DNA from: Eulemur rufifrons
Taxonomy: Eukaryota > Chordata > Mammalia > Primates > Lemuridae
Direction: 5' to 3'
DNA length: 64,000 bases
NCBI RefSeq assembly: GCF_041146395.1
Contig: NC_090996.1
Span: 28,792,738-28,856,737, forward strand
In this document: one piece after another, positions 12,097 to 23,775 of the stretch
How the letters are laid out: the number at the start of each line of letters is the position of its first letter
Numbering within the stretch: position 1 is the first letter of the stretch
Made by a program: the position numbers and the translations under genes
Notes under the pieces: model-generated
Told to the model about the DNA's origin: nothing
The model's database searches: none
Seen by the model: the letters and a program-made list of their open reading frames with translations, nothing else

Positions 12097-12768
12097 TGAG
12101 ATCCAAAAGCAGGAAAGAAATCAATGAGAGAAACTCAGCTGGAAATCACACAGATGACAGAATAGGAATAGAAGAAATCAGAAGGGAAATTATAAAATAT
12201 TTTAAACTGAATGGAAACAAACTGCATATATCAGAATTTATTGGACACAGCCAAAGCAGTGCTTGGAGGGAAATTTATAGCATTAGATTCATATTATAAA
12301 AGAAGAAAGATTTAAAAATCAATGACTGGTGCAGAGAGGGTATGAGGGAAGCTTTCAAATAATGAAAGTGTAATATATCCTGATAGTGGTGGTATTCACA
12401 CAAATTCATACATGTACCAAAATTCACAAAACTAAATATAAAAAAAAGAATTTTACTGTATGTTAATTTAAAAAATAAAATAAATTGAGTAGCTTTAAAA
12501 AAATCAATGATCTAAGCTTCCATCACAAGAAACTGTAAAACAAAGAATAAATTGGAAATAAGTTGATATAATCCTCTAGCCAAACTGATCAGGAAAAAAA
12601 AAATGAAGACCCAAAATATCAATATCATGAACTATAGAGGAAACATCACTACAGATTCTACAGACATTAAAAGGATAACAAAAGAATATTATGAACAAGT
12701 TCATGCCAATAAATATGACAGTTCAGACAAAATGACATGTTCCTTGAAAGACACAAATTACCAAAGCT
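12097..12768 (+). mobile_element. L1M ORF2 fragment, left part
   Basis: Broken reading frames encode L1 ORF2-like text, for example IGIEEIRREIIKYFKLNGNK and SAWREIYS, and later the segment around GAACAAGTTCATGCCAATAA. The young Alu at 12769 interrupts the element, and it resumes at 13133. A smaller insert lies inside it at 12326-12495. Confidence 0.85.
12326..12495 (+). mobile_element. short L1 3'-UTR fragment nested in the L1 ORF2 copy
   Basis: About 170 bp including CTGATAGTGGTGGTATTCAC, ending in an A/T-rich tail. It interrupts the ORF2 text, and the sequence AAAAATCAATGA occurs on both sides (12314-12325 and about 12499-12510), consistent with a target-site duplication. Confidence 0.6.
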
Positions 12769-13116
12769 GGCCGGGCGCGGTGGCTCACGCCTGTAATCCT
12801 AGCACTCTGGGAGGCCGAGGTGGGCGGATCGCTTGAGCTCAGGAGTTCGAGACCAGCCTGAGCAAGAGCGAGACCCCATCTCTACTAAAAATAGAAAGAA
12901 ATTATATGGACAGCTAAAAATATATATAGAAAAAATTAGCCGGGCATGGTGGTGCATGTCTGTAGTCCCAGCTACTCGGGAGGCTGAGACAGGAGGATCG
13001 CTTGAGCTCAGGAGTTTGAGGTTGCTGTGAGCTAGGCTGACGCCACGGCACTCACTCTAGCCTGGGCAACAGAGTGAGACTCTGTCTCAAAAAAAAAAAA
13101 AAAAACAAAAAAAAAA
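12769..13116 (+). mobile_element. young lemur-type Alu, full dimer
   Basis: A full-length 7SL-derived dimer begins GGCCGGGCGCGGTGGCTCAC. Its linker is extended (TGGACAGCTAAAAATATATA) and it ends in a long A-rich tail. A perfect 16-bp target-site duplication, ACAAATTACCAAAGCT, flanks it at 12753-12768 and 13117-13132. It is inserted in an L1 ORF2 fragment and is antisense to CLEC16A. It differs at only about five sites from the Alu at 34395. Confidence 0.95.
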
Positions 13117-13132
13117 ACAAATTACCAAAGCT

Positions 13133-13470
13133 GACTCAAGAAGAAATAGACAATGTTGAAAAGTTCTAGACCTACCAAAGAAATTGAGTGGTTAAAAGCC
13201 TTCCCTCAAAGAAAACTCCAGGCCCAGATGGCTTCACTGGTTTAAGGAACATTTAAGGAAAAAACAACTCCAGTTCTACAAAAACTCTTCTAGAAAACTC
13301 AGGAGGAGGGAATATTTCCTAATTCATCCCACAAGGTAAACATAACCCTGATAGCAAAACCAGACAAGAGTACTGCAAGAAGACTACAGACCAGTATCAT
13401 CCATGAACACGACGTAAAAATCCTTAACAGAATTTTAGCAAATCAAATCCAGCTATGTATATAAAGTGCC
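13133..13470 (+). mobile_element. L1M ORF2 fragment, right part
   Basis: This continues the 12097-12768 element after the Alu. It includes the widespread L1 text CTCCAGGCCCAGATGGCTTC and AACAGAATTTTAGCAAATCA. No frame is intact. Confidence 0.85.
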
Positions 13471-13499
13471 ACACGAGGTGGTCCTACCCAGAGTGAACA

Positions 13500-14830
13500 T
13501 CACCTGAAAGGATCAAAGAGAGCTTCCTGGAGAGGTGACTTCTGGGTGGAACCTTGAAAGACAGGCAGATTTCAATAGGTGGTGATGTTGGCGAAGAGAC
13601 TATGGCAGGAAAAAACACAAACAAGAAGGTGGCAGACTGTCCAGTTGTAGGGGGAATGCCAGGCTTCCAAAGGAGCTCCTTTTCCTGGGAACAGTCCCAG
13701 ACCCAGGGTTGAGCCCCCTGGGACCAAGTCTGTGCTGTGTGACCCTGTCACCCAACCATAACTGACTATTTCAGAGTTAGACACACCACCAAGTTCAAAC
13801 AATCAGATTTCTTGCCCAAGAATGTGAAACTTGAATGGAGCCAGACTCCCAGCCTGGGATTTGCTGGGACCAACTCAGAGCCCTTGAGGGATGGTCCATG
13901 AACTTTTGCTGCTGAAATCCCGTTGGATGGTTGGTTCCTGTCCTTTCCTAGGCTTTTTAGCAATTTCTTGGATCCTGTGAACTTCCCCAGGGGCCTTCCT
14001 ACAGACTTTCATTTTAGCTTAAGTTGATGAGAGGCAGTTTCTGCTGCTTGCAACTGAAAGAACATTAAAGAGTTCAGTGAGTACTATGACAGCAACTACC
14101 AGTTTACCTCTATGAAAAATTCTGTCATTGCATAAAAATTTGAAAAGCCCTGGGCCAGAGCCAAGGGTCGGTAAAGAGAAATCCTGAGACTCAGATCAAA
14201 CCTACGTGACAGATAGGTGCAAGCTGGATACTCCAAATGACAGGTACGGGAGGGTGGAGTTTAAGGGAGCAAAGCAGGAGCTAAAGGTTTCTGAATGGGG
14301 AAAGGATACGATCAAAGCAGTCTTACTGTAAGAAGATTATCTGGCAGTGCTACAGAGGAAGGATTATAAAACGGCAAAGTGTCTGACCCCTCAGGGAGGC
14401 CGCTAATTCATTAGTGCAGGTATGAGACAGTGGCCGCTGGAGTGACCTGCCCAGACTTCTCTTGCTCCCGTGCCTTTCTCACCTCCAGCACCTAGCTTGA
14501 AGCCAGGAACTGAGCAGGCACTCAATTAAAGCCTGCTGATCAGATAGGCTGAAAAGGAAAAATTGACAAAACTTGATGACTAAATGCTGGGATCGAAGGA
14601 GGGAAAGAGCTAAATGTCATGGCAGTTTCAACCTTGGTTGGCAACTTCAACTGAAAGAGAAATGGCAGGAAGCGTGACCAGGTTGGGGTACATTTATGGG
14701 TAATGAGTGCAATGGTGGACGGACTATTTCAAGGTATTGCTGAAACACCTGGGTAGGAGGCGCCAGCATGTAACCAGTAGGAGTTAGGACTGCAGAGCCA
14801 GAACGAGGAGGGCATAGAGCACGGGGGCGG
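13500..14830 (-). mobile_element. L2 LINE, minus strand, interrupted
   Basis: Antisense L2 blocks appear in order: AGCTTCCTGGAGAGGTGACT near 13521, GATACGATCAAAGCAGTCTT at 14305, GCTGGGATCGAAGGAGGGAA at 14587 and AAACACCTGGGTAGGAGGCG at 14743. A short plus-strand L2-like end (14455-14545) lies between them. Boundaries are approximate. Confidence 0.6.
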
Positions 14831-15299
14831 GGAGTGGTGGGCGTTCATGGGGAAGAGCCGGTCACAGCCTCATGGAGTTTGGTTTATCCTTAGTAACTGA
14901 GGCCCCTGTGTGCCAGGCGCCGAGCCAGGAGCTGGAGGGGACCACAGAAGCCATGGGAGTGAACAAGGCAGTGGAAGGAAATGTCAGTAGCAGGATTTGG
15001 AGCCTGACACCCTTCTTTTAAAAGTCTTAGGCTGGATTTACAGACTTACACCTGAATACAATGACTTACCCCTGAGTGCAGTCAGCATGGTTCGTCCTGT
15101 CTACATTAGGCAACGTCTGGAAAGTCTCAGTGCCGTTCAGGAGGGGACGGCAGAATAGGTGACGGCACAGACATGTGGTCAAAAAGAACAGGCAGTTCTG
15201 CATAGACATGAACCCACGTGCTGACACATGATGATGTGAGAAGAGAAGGTAAAAAACTGACATATGAACACCTCCATTTACGGTTAAGAGGGGGGCAGT

Positions 15300-15480
15300 C
15301 ATAGAAATAAAATCACATACACTCCCACTTGGGTTTGCTTAGCTATCTTTAAAAGGACACACAAGAAACTGGTAGCATGAACTGCCTTTGAAGAGAAGAG
15401 CTGGGACTCAGGGTAGGGGGGATACTGTTTCCACTATATATTCTCCTGCCACCAATTGGCTTATTTATCATGATTAATGA
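15300..15480 (+). mobile_element. probable L1M/HAL1 3' tail
   Basis: Diffuse resemblance to old L1/HAL1 3' ends (GAACTGCCTTTGAAGAGAAG and onward to TTATTTATCATGATTAATGA). Low to moderate confidence. Confidence 0.45.
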
Positions 15481-16309
15481 TTTAGGAATAGTTTGTTGCA
15501 TGCACTTTAGTATCTCTAGCCATAGGCTGTCTTAGTAAAAATCAACTCCTCCTATTCCCCAACAAGCTCATGAACAACCTACTCAAACATCCCTTGATGT
15601 GATGTCTCTCTCATCTATGCCCTTGGCAGGGGCTAGAAGGAATATTCCTAAATTCTTTCAAGAGATTCTGACATGGAGGTTTCAGCACATGCCTGTGTCA
15701 AGCTGGGGCTGGGGGACATCAGTGATTATTCCCAGAAGTCGGCAGTGACAGCGTGAATGAAGGAATCCTAAGGCGACCTGACAGCGCGACAGGAGCTGGA
15801 TCCTGGCCTCACAGCCCCAGCAGGGGAAGCCAGCGAACCACACCTTTCTTCAGAAAGGAAACCTACACTTCCACAAAATCCACCCAGGGTCTATTTTAGC
15901 TCTGAACCCAGAGCAAGAACATCAAGTATTATAAATAGCAAAACCAAGATTACAACTTGACTGATTTCAGTTCTGATGTTAGGAAAGAGGTCGGATGCTA
16001 AGTCAGTTGTAAATCAAGGGGTCGAAAGAAAACCACAGTGTGAACACAGTCATACAGGGTTAGGCACCCAACACTTTAACCTCCCCGCCTTCCCCCGTAT
16101 TGCCTGAGTAACCAATTCCTGTGGCTTCAGTTGGTAGAAAATCACCTGAGAAATTCTAACGAGGCTGAGGAGTTTTGTGAGAATCCACCGGAGCCAGAAA
16201 AGAAACCCTGCGTGGAAAGCGCCTTTCCTTTCCCTCTGCACGGCGGAGGGCAAGGGTGCTACCGAGTACTCAAGGGCAGCCAGGAAGGCGGCGAGGTGCA
16301 CAAGCTTAC

Positions 16310-16410
16310 CTTTATTATGCGACATGGCGTAGAGGAGGCAGAGCACAAAGAGGGCATGGTAATCATCATCTGGGCTGTCCAGGGCGTGGTATACCATATC
16401 CAGGAAGGGT
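16310..16410 (-). CDS. CLEC16A: CLEC16A internal exon, about residues 476-510
   Basis: This 101-nt exon encodes PFLDMVYHALDSPDDDYHAL and then FVLCLLYAMSHNK. It begins with the last base of a split Arg and ends with the first base of a split Gly. The acceptor is TCTTTTCCAG and the donor is AAG|GTAAGC, both strong. This is the start of a second conserved helical block after the disordered linker. The hydrophobic run around FVLCLLYAM is short and lies in a predicted helix. I see no difference from the human segment as I remember it. Confidence 0.96.
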
Positions 16411-16534
16411 CTGGAAAAGAGGAGGGGCACATATGAGCCCTGTGGCGCACGTGGGTGAACACCTCCCCTCTCCCACCTGCTCATGGGGCAAAGCTGCCCT
16501 TGCCTCTCACAGGTGTGCACTCACTTAGGCCACC

Positions 16535-16800
16535 TGTGTGTAGAGTCCACTGTGTGCCCAGCTCAGCACTAGGCACCAAGGCCATAAAGACGAATGAGAG
16601 ACAGGCTCTTCCCATGGAAAGCTGCTATGTGGAGGGAAAACTGACCAAGGAACAGATCACTCAGTCACTCAACAATCATCCATCAGGCATCCCAGACACC
16701 AGGGATAATTGATACAAAGTCCCTGCTCTTTGGTGCCTCCATGCCAGTTGGCAGAGACGGAGAACAGACAGACAGCACTCCAAAGTGATGTGTGTCACAA
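16535..16800 (-). mobile_element. L2 3' end, minus strand
   Basis: CCAGCTCAGCACTAGGCACC, CAACAATCATCCATCAGGCA and TACAAAGTCCCTGCTCTTTG read as antisense L2 termini, possibly two overlapping copies. Confidence 0.6.
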
Positions 16801-16879
16801 GAGAATGAAGAAAATGAGCAGTGTGATAGGCTAGCAAGACCAGACAAAGCATAAACAACAATCTGAACAAGTTCAAGAA

Positions 16880-17080
16880 CATGGGCCCTGGAGCTAGACT
16901 GCCTGGGTTCAAATTCTGATTTTACCTCTTCTTAGCTGCAAACCTTTAGGCAAGTTACTTAAAACCTCTTCATTTCCCCACCTGTATGATGGGAATCAGA
17001 AACTTGTGGGGTTAATGGGAGGATTCAGGTGCAATGATGACTAAGAAGCATTTAGCACAAAGCCAGATACTACGGAAGAT
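16880..17080 (+). mobile_element. MIR, nearly full length
   Basis: GGAGCTAGACTGCCTGGGTT, AGGCAAGTTACTTAAAACCT and CCACCTGTATGATGGGAATC cover most of MIR, including the tRNA-derived head. Confidence 0.87.
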
Positions 17081-17494
17081 GCCAGCACCTGGGAGCTGCT
17101 ATTTGATTTCTATTTTCAATATTCCAAGGGCACTTCTCCATGCTTTCATGTTGGCAGGGTCCTGGCCCAGCAATTTTTTGGACCGACTTTCCCTGACTGG
17201 TAAGAATCCATGGCAAGGTCTCTTGCCTCTGATGCTTTGTGGGCGAGATCTATAGAGTGGCTGCAAATACCGGAAACCGCACATCCCAAATGCTGCCCTC
17301 CCAGGTGAAAGGCCGGCCAGGAAGGTCCCCTCAACACAAAGATAATAGACCATGCACAGATCTGGCCATAGGCAGGAGGCTCGGATCCCAAGACCGTCTG
17401 CGGCCGCCCCCTCTGAATGCCAGGCTGAGGCCAAGAGAGCAGAGCACCTCAATCGGCGACGAAGGGCACATTTAATCCCAGAAGGACACAACAA

Positions 17495-17700
17495 GCTACT
17501 ATCAACATCGGTTACCTAAGGGGAGTGAAACTGGGTGGGGTGGAGAAACAGGGAGGTTCTTCACTGTAGAACCTTTGATACTTTTTGGATTTTGAACTCT
17601 ATAAATGTACCACCAATACAAAATATCAAATTGAAAAATGCAAAAGGAGTGAAAATGTACTTGTCTTAACATTGCAAATAAACATGAGACACAAAAAAAT
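17495..17700 (+). mobile_element. old L1/HAL1 3' tail
   Basis: The block GGTTACCTAAGGGGAGTGAA through TTTGATACTTTTTGGATTTT has the usual form of L1ME/HAL1 3' ends and closes in A/T-rich sequence. Confidence 0.6.
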
Positions 17701-18084
17701 TTTTTTTAAAAAAAACTTAAAGGGGACATTTATGTTTGGCGCCTGTTCTCCAGAGCCCTAAATGGGTCAGCGCCTTACAGATGTGTTAATAGTTTTGCCA
17801 TGTGTAGATCCGGGATTTTGAAAGCCTCCAGCAATAACACTTCCAAACTTAAGAGCAAGATAAAGTATAAAACGTTTTATTGTAAACCAGCGGCTTGAAA
17901 CGTGGATTATATTTTCATTTGAGAATAATATTAACAACCAAATGCCAATAGCAGCGGGAGGGTTGGGCAGATATATCATCGTCATAAGACGAAGTGTTGT
18001 AAAGCCATTAAGCATTTTGCTTACTAAGAGTATAACAAAGTGAGAAAGATGCTCAGGGTTTGCTATTGATAGGAAAAAAAAAAA

Positions 18085-18330
18085 AAAAGGAATTAAAAAA
18101 GACAGACATGGAATGGTCCAAGCTACTGGGGGAAGGGAGGGCAGAATTCCCAGAAAGTTGACACTAAAGAAAAACTGGGAAGAAATAACTAAAATGGTAG
18201 TAAAAGTTGCCTTTGAATGCTGGTATCATGGAGACTTTTTTCCTCCTTCTTTATACTTTTCAAGATTTTTCATTTTGTAAATGGGTATTATTTTCATAAT
18301 ATTTAAAAAGTTCTTTTAAGAATAATTTTT
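18085..18330 (+). mobile_element. old L1/HAL1 3' tail
   Basis: The text TATCATGGAGACTTTTTTCC and TTTCATTTTGTAAATGGGTA followed by A/T-rich sequence resembles L1ME/HAL1 3' ends. Confidence 0.55.
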
Positions 18331-20177
18331 TTAAAAAACACTATTTTGAATGTTTCTCATTTCTTAGGCTTATATTTAATGCCGAATGCAGATACAGCCC
18401 ATAATATATGGGGACTATAAGAAGAGTCTACTTTTTACTATGCTGTTTTTTGGGGCAGGTAGACCAACGTGACAATCCAATTCACATCCTAGAGAAAATA
18501 TGGCCACATTCCCTTATCCTCAGCACCCGCCCTGCCAGGAAATCAGGAGACAGAGGATGTAGCAGTTTCTCACAACCAGCAACTCTCCACCCCGGCCAGT
18601 CTCTTCCCTGGCCTTCAGCCTCAGAGAAGAGCAGAGATCAGGTCCCGAGGTTCCGGGGCCTGCACGTGGCCTAACTCAAGGCACCTGAATCAGCCTCCAT
18701 TATAAGCCATGTGGTCGAAGATGTCCCAAGTTAAGAAACAATCCCAATCAAATCTAAGAAAACCCCTCTCTTCCCTAAAATTCAGAAAAAAAGAAGTTAT
18801 CAACCCCAATCTTCAAACATAACACTTAGGTCTGTTTTTTTCCTTTTTGGGGAGGGTGAAGAAATACATGGGCGTTTCTCTTCCTTTAGCAAAGCTATAG
18901 TATTACCATACTATGCAAAATATGTGCTGTTTCCATTCATTAGATCCTAAGAACCCGTGACAGTATTCATCTAAAAGCAGCGCCTAATATTCTATTAAGC
19001 AGGTACACCGGCAGTTGCTTAAGCAACCTCTACGCTAGTCACTGGTGGCTTCTCCAATTATTCGTATTCTAACCAACGCTGTGCCAAGGTTGTCCCCAAA
19101 CTTCTGTATTTAGAATGACTTCCTTAATTTTCAGAGCTTCAGGAGTGGCTACATTTTTTGCTGCCAAGCAAAATCAAAAAGTCCTTTATATAAGTTATAA
19201 TAACTGATAGCTCACATCATACTCCAATGGTTTTTTACTTAACGAAAACTAAAAATGGCCCCCTTGCACATCTGTTAAAAATTAATCCCATCTGTTAGAT
19301 AATTGAAATATTTGCCAAGCAAAGAGACAAACAGGATGTAGAAGGAAAAATCGGTGGGTTTCAACTCTTCACTTCAAGTTATATTAATAAATAGGATGGA
19401 CCGTGTATTTCTACCACGCCACCCTAAGGGTTCAGGAAGTGAATGCCTCGCAGGCTGATGGAGAAACCCTATTGTGCATTCCTTAACTAACACCAAGGTA
19501 GTGTTAATAAGGAAGTTATTACAGGCATCTGTGCAGTGGGCCACCTGATAAGGAAATAACTGAGATGAGGACACCCTCCTAACGGTTCCCTGCACACTTT
19601 GGAAGTAGCCTTCCACCCAATGCCATTGTGGAGGGGTTGGTGCCACAGCAAGGCTCTGGGAATTGTGGAATTGCCAAGGTTTAAGATGCAGCCACAGCAG
19701 GGCGTCACTGATATGAACAAACAGCCACAAAGGCGACGGTGGACAGCAGCATTCAATCGTGCCAGCTGAGTCATGAGGGCAGGACCTAGGGACAGTGGGT
19801 TGCGTGGCAGTGAATGAACCAGGCAGGGCCATCCAAGCCCGGCTCCCGAGGGCGTCCTTTCTGGGAGCAGCAGAGCGTCTCCAGGAGTGGCCAGTGGGAA
19901 GTGTGGCCCAGCTCCAAAGTGCTCTGGTGTGGTGCTGCCCTATCCTGGCCAATCTCTTTCCAAGGTGTGAGCACTACAGTGTCGAGTGACGGCTCTGTCC
20001 ACGTGCCTCTTGAGAGGAGCCATGCGTCTGGGTGGCCCGAGACTGCAGAAGCTGGGAAAGGCAAGGAGGCAGCACAACCTGGCTGGGAGACAGAAGAGGC
20101 CCTGGCCCAGGCACTCAACCTTCCCGATGAACCCGTCTCCTCTTCCCGAGACCCGCTGGGCAGGGCGGTGCAGCTAC

Positions 20178-20310
20178 CTGCTCCACTGCGCACTCTCGTA
20201 GCTCGTGGCCGCAGCGCTCTTCTCCTCGTCCGTGGTGTTCTGCTCCTGCACAGAGGTGCTGGCGGCCAGCTCCGAGAGCTTGCTGCGTTCCATGATCACC
20301 ATCTCGATCT
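20178..20310 (-). CDS. CLEC16A: CLEC16A internal exon, about residues 432-476
   Basis: This 133-nt exon encodes IEMVIMERSKLSELAASTSV, QEQNTTDEEKSAAATSYESA and QWS, with two-base partial codons at both ends. The acceptor is GGCTTCCAG. The donor is CAG|GTAGCT, which lacks G at +5 and is weaker than most donors in this gene. The segment is a short helix followed by a Ser/Thr/Ala-rich linker, probably flexible. The stretch ATSYESAQ seems to differ from human at several positions, which fits a weakly constrained linker. Final AG plus A from the next exon makes the Arg of the RPFLDM motif. Confidence 0.95.
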
Positions 20311-21139
20311 CTGGAAGCCAACATGGAGACCCGGATGAGCCCAGACAGCTTTACAGACCTAGATTTATACACATGCTCGTATTCAAGAATAGTGTGTACA
20401 AATCACTCCTAACGCATCAAGCAAATGTCCAACAGTGGTGATCTGAACACCAGCAACACACTGGGGGAGAAACAAGACGGAGGCCAGAACCTCTCTTTCC
20501 ACTCATCTCGGCAACACCAAGAAACTTTTGGGTAACAAAACACAAATTGCAATCACTTATTCTATTTCAAGATTTTAAAAAGATATCTATTTTACTCTAC
20601 TGATAACACATTTCCTTCCCAAAGGATTTGAGGCAGCTGAGATAAGATTCGTGGTTAGTAAACACAACCAAACTCACTGATGATATTCTGAAGCTGCTAA
20701 CATTTTAGAGAAGGCTCTGATGTGACTGAAGCCTTCCCCTTTCCACATGCAACTCCTGGAGGCAGAGAGAGGCTAGGAACCTCGGGGGGTTTTTTTCCCG
20801 CTGATTAAACAAGGGCAACTTGTAGCAACCAACCTAAGCATACTGTGCATTTTTACTTTTCAGAAAAAGTTATGAAGCACTAAAGAAAAACATCTTGAAT
20901 TAAAGATGGATGGTGGTTGGGCTTCACTGTGTCCCTGTCACAGAGTTCTCTGCCATGTGGGTGTGGACTTTCAGTCAGTCAGTCCTTGGAACTCAGAGTT
21001 CAGGTCATTATTTAGGTCATTTGCCCCATCTTCAGGAGATAGAATGGGGGGAAAAAAGATGATGAAATGTGAACCTACATTTCTGTTTCTGGAAGGATGA
21101 GAATGCATAACTTGGGCTCAGACGTGGCCTCCACAGGTC

Positions 21140-21600
21140 CTCCCCCTGGGCTCGTGCCGGGGCCTCCTAACTGGCCTCTGCTTCCTTTCTTGCTCCACTA
21201 GCTTGTTCTCCACATGATCCCAACATGAGTAGAAGGAAATTAGCTCATGTCACATGTCACCCTTCTGTTCAAAACTCTCAATGCCTTCCCATCACACTCA
21301 GGATGGAATCCGAACGCCTTCCCAGAGTGCAGGCCTGGCCCCCCTCCACCTCTGACCTCAGCTCCGGGTCCTCTCTCCCTTGCTGCCCCACGCCATTCCC
21401 GCTGTGCTGGGCGTCTCACTGTCTCTTCAACACCCAAGACTGTTCCCACCCAGAAACTTCACACAGCAGTTTCCTCTGCCTGGAAGGCTCTCACCCAGGT
21501 CTCTCCTACCCAGGGTGACTCAAGTGCATCATTCAAGGCTCAGCTCAAATGTCACCTCCTTGGAGACACCTTAGATGCCCACTCCACCCATTTTTTTCTT
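21140..21600 (+). mobile_element. L2 LINE fragment, left part
   Basis: CATGTCACCCTTCTGTTCAA, GCTCAGCTCAAATGTCACCT and CTTGGAGACACCTTAGATGC are hallmark L2 text. The copy seems to resume near 22140. Confidence 0.8.
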
Positions 21601-21639
21601 TACCTCTTTTAAAATTATTCTTAATTAAAACTTCATACT

Positions 21640-22115
21640 TTGTTCATATTTCATTAATTTTCCCCCAATGTCCTTTTACTGTCCAAGAGCAATGGTTAAA
21701 TTTAGTTGTCATGCTCAGGCTCCTCTGGGCGTGACAGTTTCTCAGACTTTCCTTGCTTTTGATGACCTGGACAATTTGAGGAGTACTGGTCAGGGATTTT
21801 AAAGAGTCCCTCAATCTGGCTTTGTCTGATGTTTTTCTGATAATCAGACCAGGGTTACGGGTTTTGGGGAGGAAGACCCCAGAGGGGAAGTGCTCTTCTC
21901 ATCGCATCGTATCAAGGGAACATACTGCCAACATGACTTATGATTGCTCATGCTAATCTTTAATACTTCACCAAGCTAACGCCGAGCAGCTTTCTCCACT
22001 GGAAAGTTACTTCTCCTCCTCCTTCCATACCATATGCTGTGGAAGGACGTCAGTTAGCACAGGTCATATTAAAGAATGGAGAGTTGTGTTCTACCGTGAG
22101 TATCTTACACAAATT
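21640..22115 (+). mobile_element. probable L1M-derived insert within the L2
   Basis: Blocks such as CTCAATCTGGCTTTGTCTGA, TCTGATAATCAGACCAGGGT and CAGCTTTCTCCACTGGAAAG resemble a common old L1-related sequence. It separates the two L2 parts. Family assignment is tentative. Confidence 0.45.
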
Positions 22116-22139
22116 ATTTGGATTCTTCTGTACGAGAGA

Positions 22140-22372
22140 CTTGTCCTCCCTCCCCCTTTACCTTGATTTTATTTCATAGCATTTGTAACTACCTGGATTT
22201 TAAGTTCTCTATTGTGTTGCTTGTTTGCTGTCTTCCTTCCTCCACTAGAACAGGGGCATCGTAAGAGTAGCTGCCTTATCTGTCTTGTTCTCCACTGTGT
22301 CTCCAGTGCCTAACGCATGGCCTGGCACACAGGAGGTGCACGATAGGTATCTTTTTAACAGATAAATGGATG
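22140..22372 (+). mobile_element. L2 LINE fragment, 3' end
   Basis: TTATCTGTCTTGTTCTCCAC, CTCCAGTGCCTAACGCATGG and CCTGGCACACAGGAGGTGCA form the L2 terminus. Confidence 0.78.
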
Positions 22373-23591
22373 ACTAGTCTAGCCCAATGCGGCAAGTTTT
22401 GGCAGTAGGCAGGGCTGGCAAGGATTTATGGTGGCTGCGATGTGAGGCAAGGGTGGGCCACAGCCCAGCAGCATCTGTCATCAACATGTACACGAAGTGT
22501 TCTCAGGGGAGACGTCCCATCCTCCCTGCCACTCTCCCCAGACTGTTAGGCATGACTGCACTTGCAGCCTCCCCCTGGCACAGAGGAATGCAACCCCCAC
22601 GTCCACATGGGCCTGGCCCTCTGCAAGGCTCACTCTTCCCTTTCCCTCCCAATCTGATCTGAAGTCAGACGCCACAGATGGGCGTCTCCCACAGGGCGGG
22701 ACCCCATCGTACAAGTGGGAGCCAACAGATGCCTTCTGGTGTGTGGACAGATGTTTTGTTTGCATAGTTGTGCATTTATTTCATTGTGTGTTAGAAGAAA
22801 ATTGTAGCTGCACAGAAAACCTCTCATGGATATTACTGCATAGAATGAGGCTAAATTTCAGGAAAAAAACAAGTGAGTCAATTCAAAGACAGCTATTGAG
22901 TAAACGGCAGTACAAGTAGCACTCTGATACTGCAAAGAGCAGGAAGGTGGTGCGGACGCTGTCAGGAAACATCATTCCTGCCTTTCCTTGCACTGTCTCC
23001 TCCACCAGCCTCCTTCAGATGCCCATTTGCCTCCCAACTACCTTGGTTTTCCCCACAGTGGGTGCAGACACCTCAGTGGTATGCAAGAGCCAATGGGTCT
23101 TTTATTTTTAACTCATCTTTTAAAAATCTATTTTGTTTTATACTGTCCATAGCAGTAGCATAATACAAATACATATAGTTTATAATAGATGTGTTTGTAT
23201 TGGGGAGATGCGTGCTTAGTCTGTATGTATTTGCCTGTTTGTGTTTCCTGAGGAGGCGTGCCAGCAAAGACCATGAAGCCAGCCTCCCCCTTGTCTCCCG
23301 GCCTCTGGCCTCCACCCTGTGACCACAGGTCCACCTCCCTTGCAGCTGCCGGTTCCCCTCTTCCAGGCACAGCTCTGTCCCTGCCTGGCTGACAGAGTGG
23401 GAACTCACCTCTGAGACCCCCTAAGGTTACAGGGTCAAGCCCTAGTGCCTCAGCCTGGAGGCCAAGTCTGCCCAGACATGGTTACCCCCTTTCTGGCTTC
23501 TGAATTTCCCTGGACACCATCAGAATTCTGGAGCAGAGGAGGAGTTAAAGATAATCCAGTCAAGCGCTCATCTAATGTTTTTAGCAGCTGA

Positions 23592-23775
23592 TTTTTTTCT
23601 TTTTCTTTTCTTTTTTTTTTTTTTTTTTGAGACAGGGTCTTGCTCTGTTGCCCTGGGTAGAGTGCGGTGGTATCATCGTAGCTCACTACAGCCTCCAACT
23701 CCTGGGCTCAAGTGATCCTCCTGCCTCAGCCTCCCAAAGTGCTAGGATTACAGGTGTCAGCCACTGTGCCCAACC
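23592..23775 (-). mobile_element. Alu monomer (FLAM-like)
   Basis: On the minus strand one 7SL-derived arm is present, from GGTTGGGCACAGTGGCTGAC to CCTGTCTC plus an A-rich tail. The second arm and linker are missing, so this is a free left-monomer (FLAM-type) or deletion copy. I see no clear target-site duplication, which fits its age. Confidence 0.85.

Larger units (their letters stand above)
2438..16309 (-). other. CLEC16A: CLEC16A intron, 13.9 kb
   Basis: The intron runs from GTAAGC at 16309 to TTCCAG at 2438. Its left third is mostly unique with MIRs and a GC-rich patch (6290-6620). L2 copies fill parts of 7760-9782. A stack of L1M fragments with a young Alu inserted covers 10370-13470, and antisense L2 covers much of 13500-14830. 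Confidence 0.85.
16411..20177 (-). other. CLEC16A: CLEC16A intron, 3.8 kb
   Basis: The intron runs from GTAGCT at 20177 to TTCCAG at 16411. It carries an L2 (16535-16800), a MIR (16880-17080) and two L1/HAL1-like tails (17495-17700, 18085-18330). The block 18340-20170 has no assigned element; its 192-codon minus-strand open frame (19374-19952) is not supported by any domain. Confidence 0.85.

Noticed and set aside
12833..13030. 65-codon open frame repeated almost identically at 34459-34656
   Set aside because: Both are the same frame through near-identical Alus, not a gene family.
19374..19952. 192-codon open frame on the minus strand
   Set aside because: No domain, no splice context and no recognisable homologue; probably chance.
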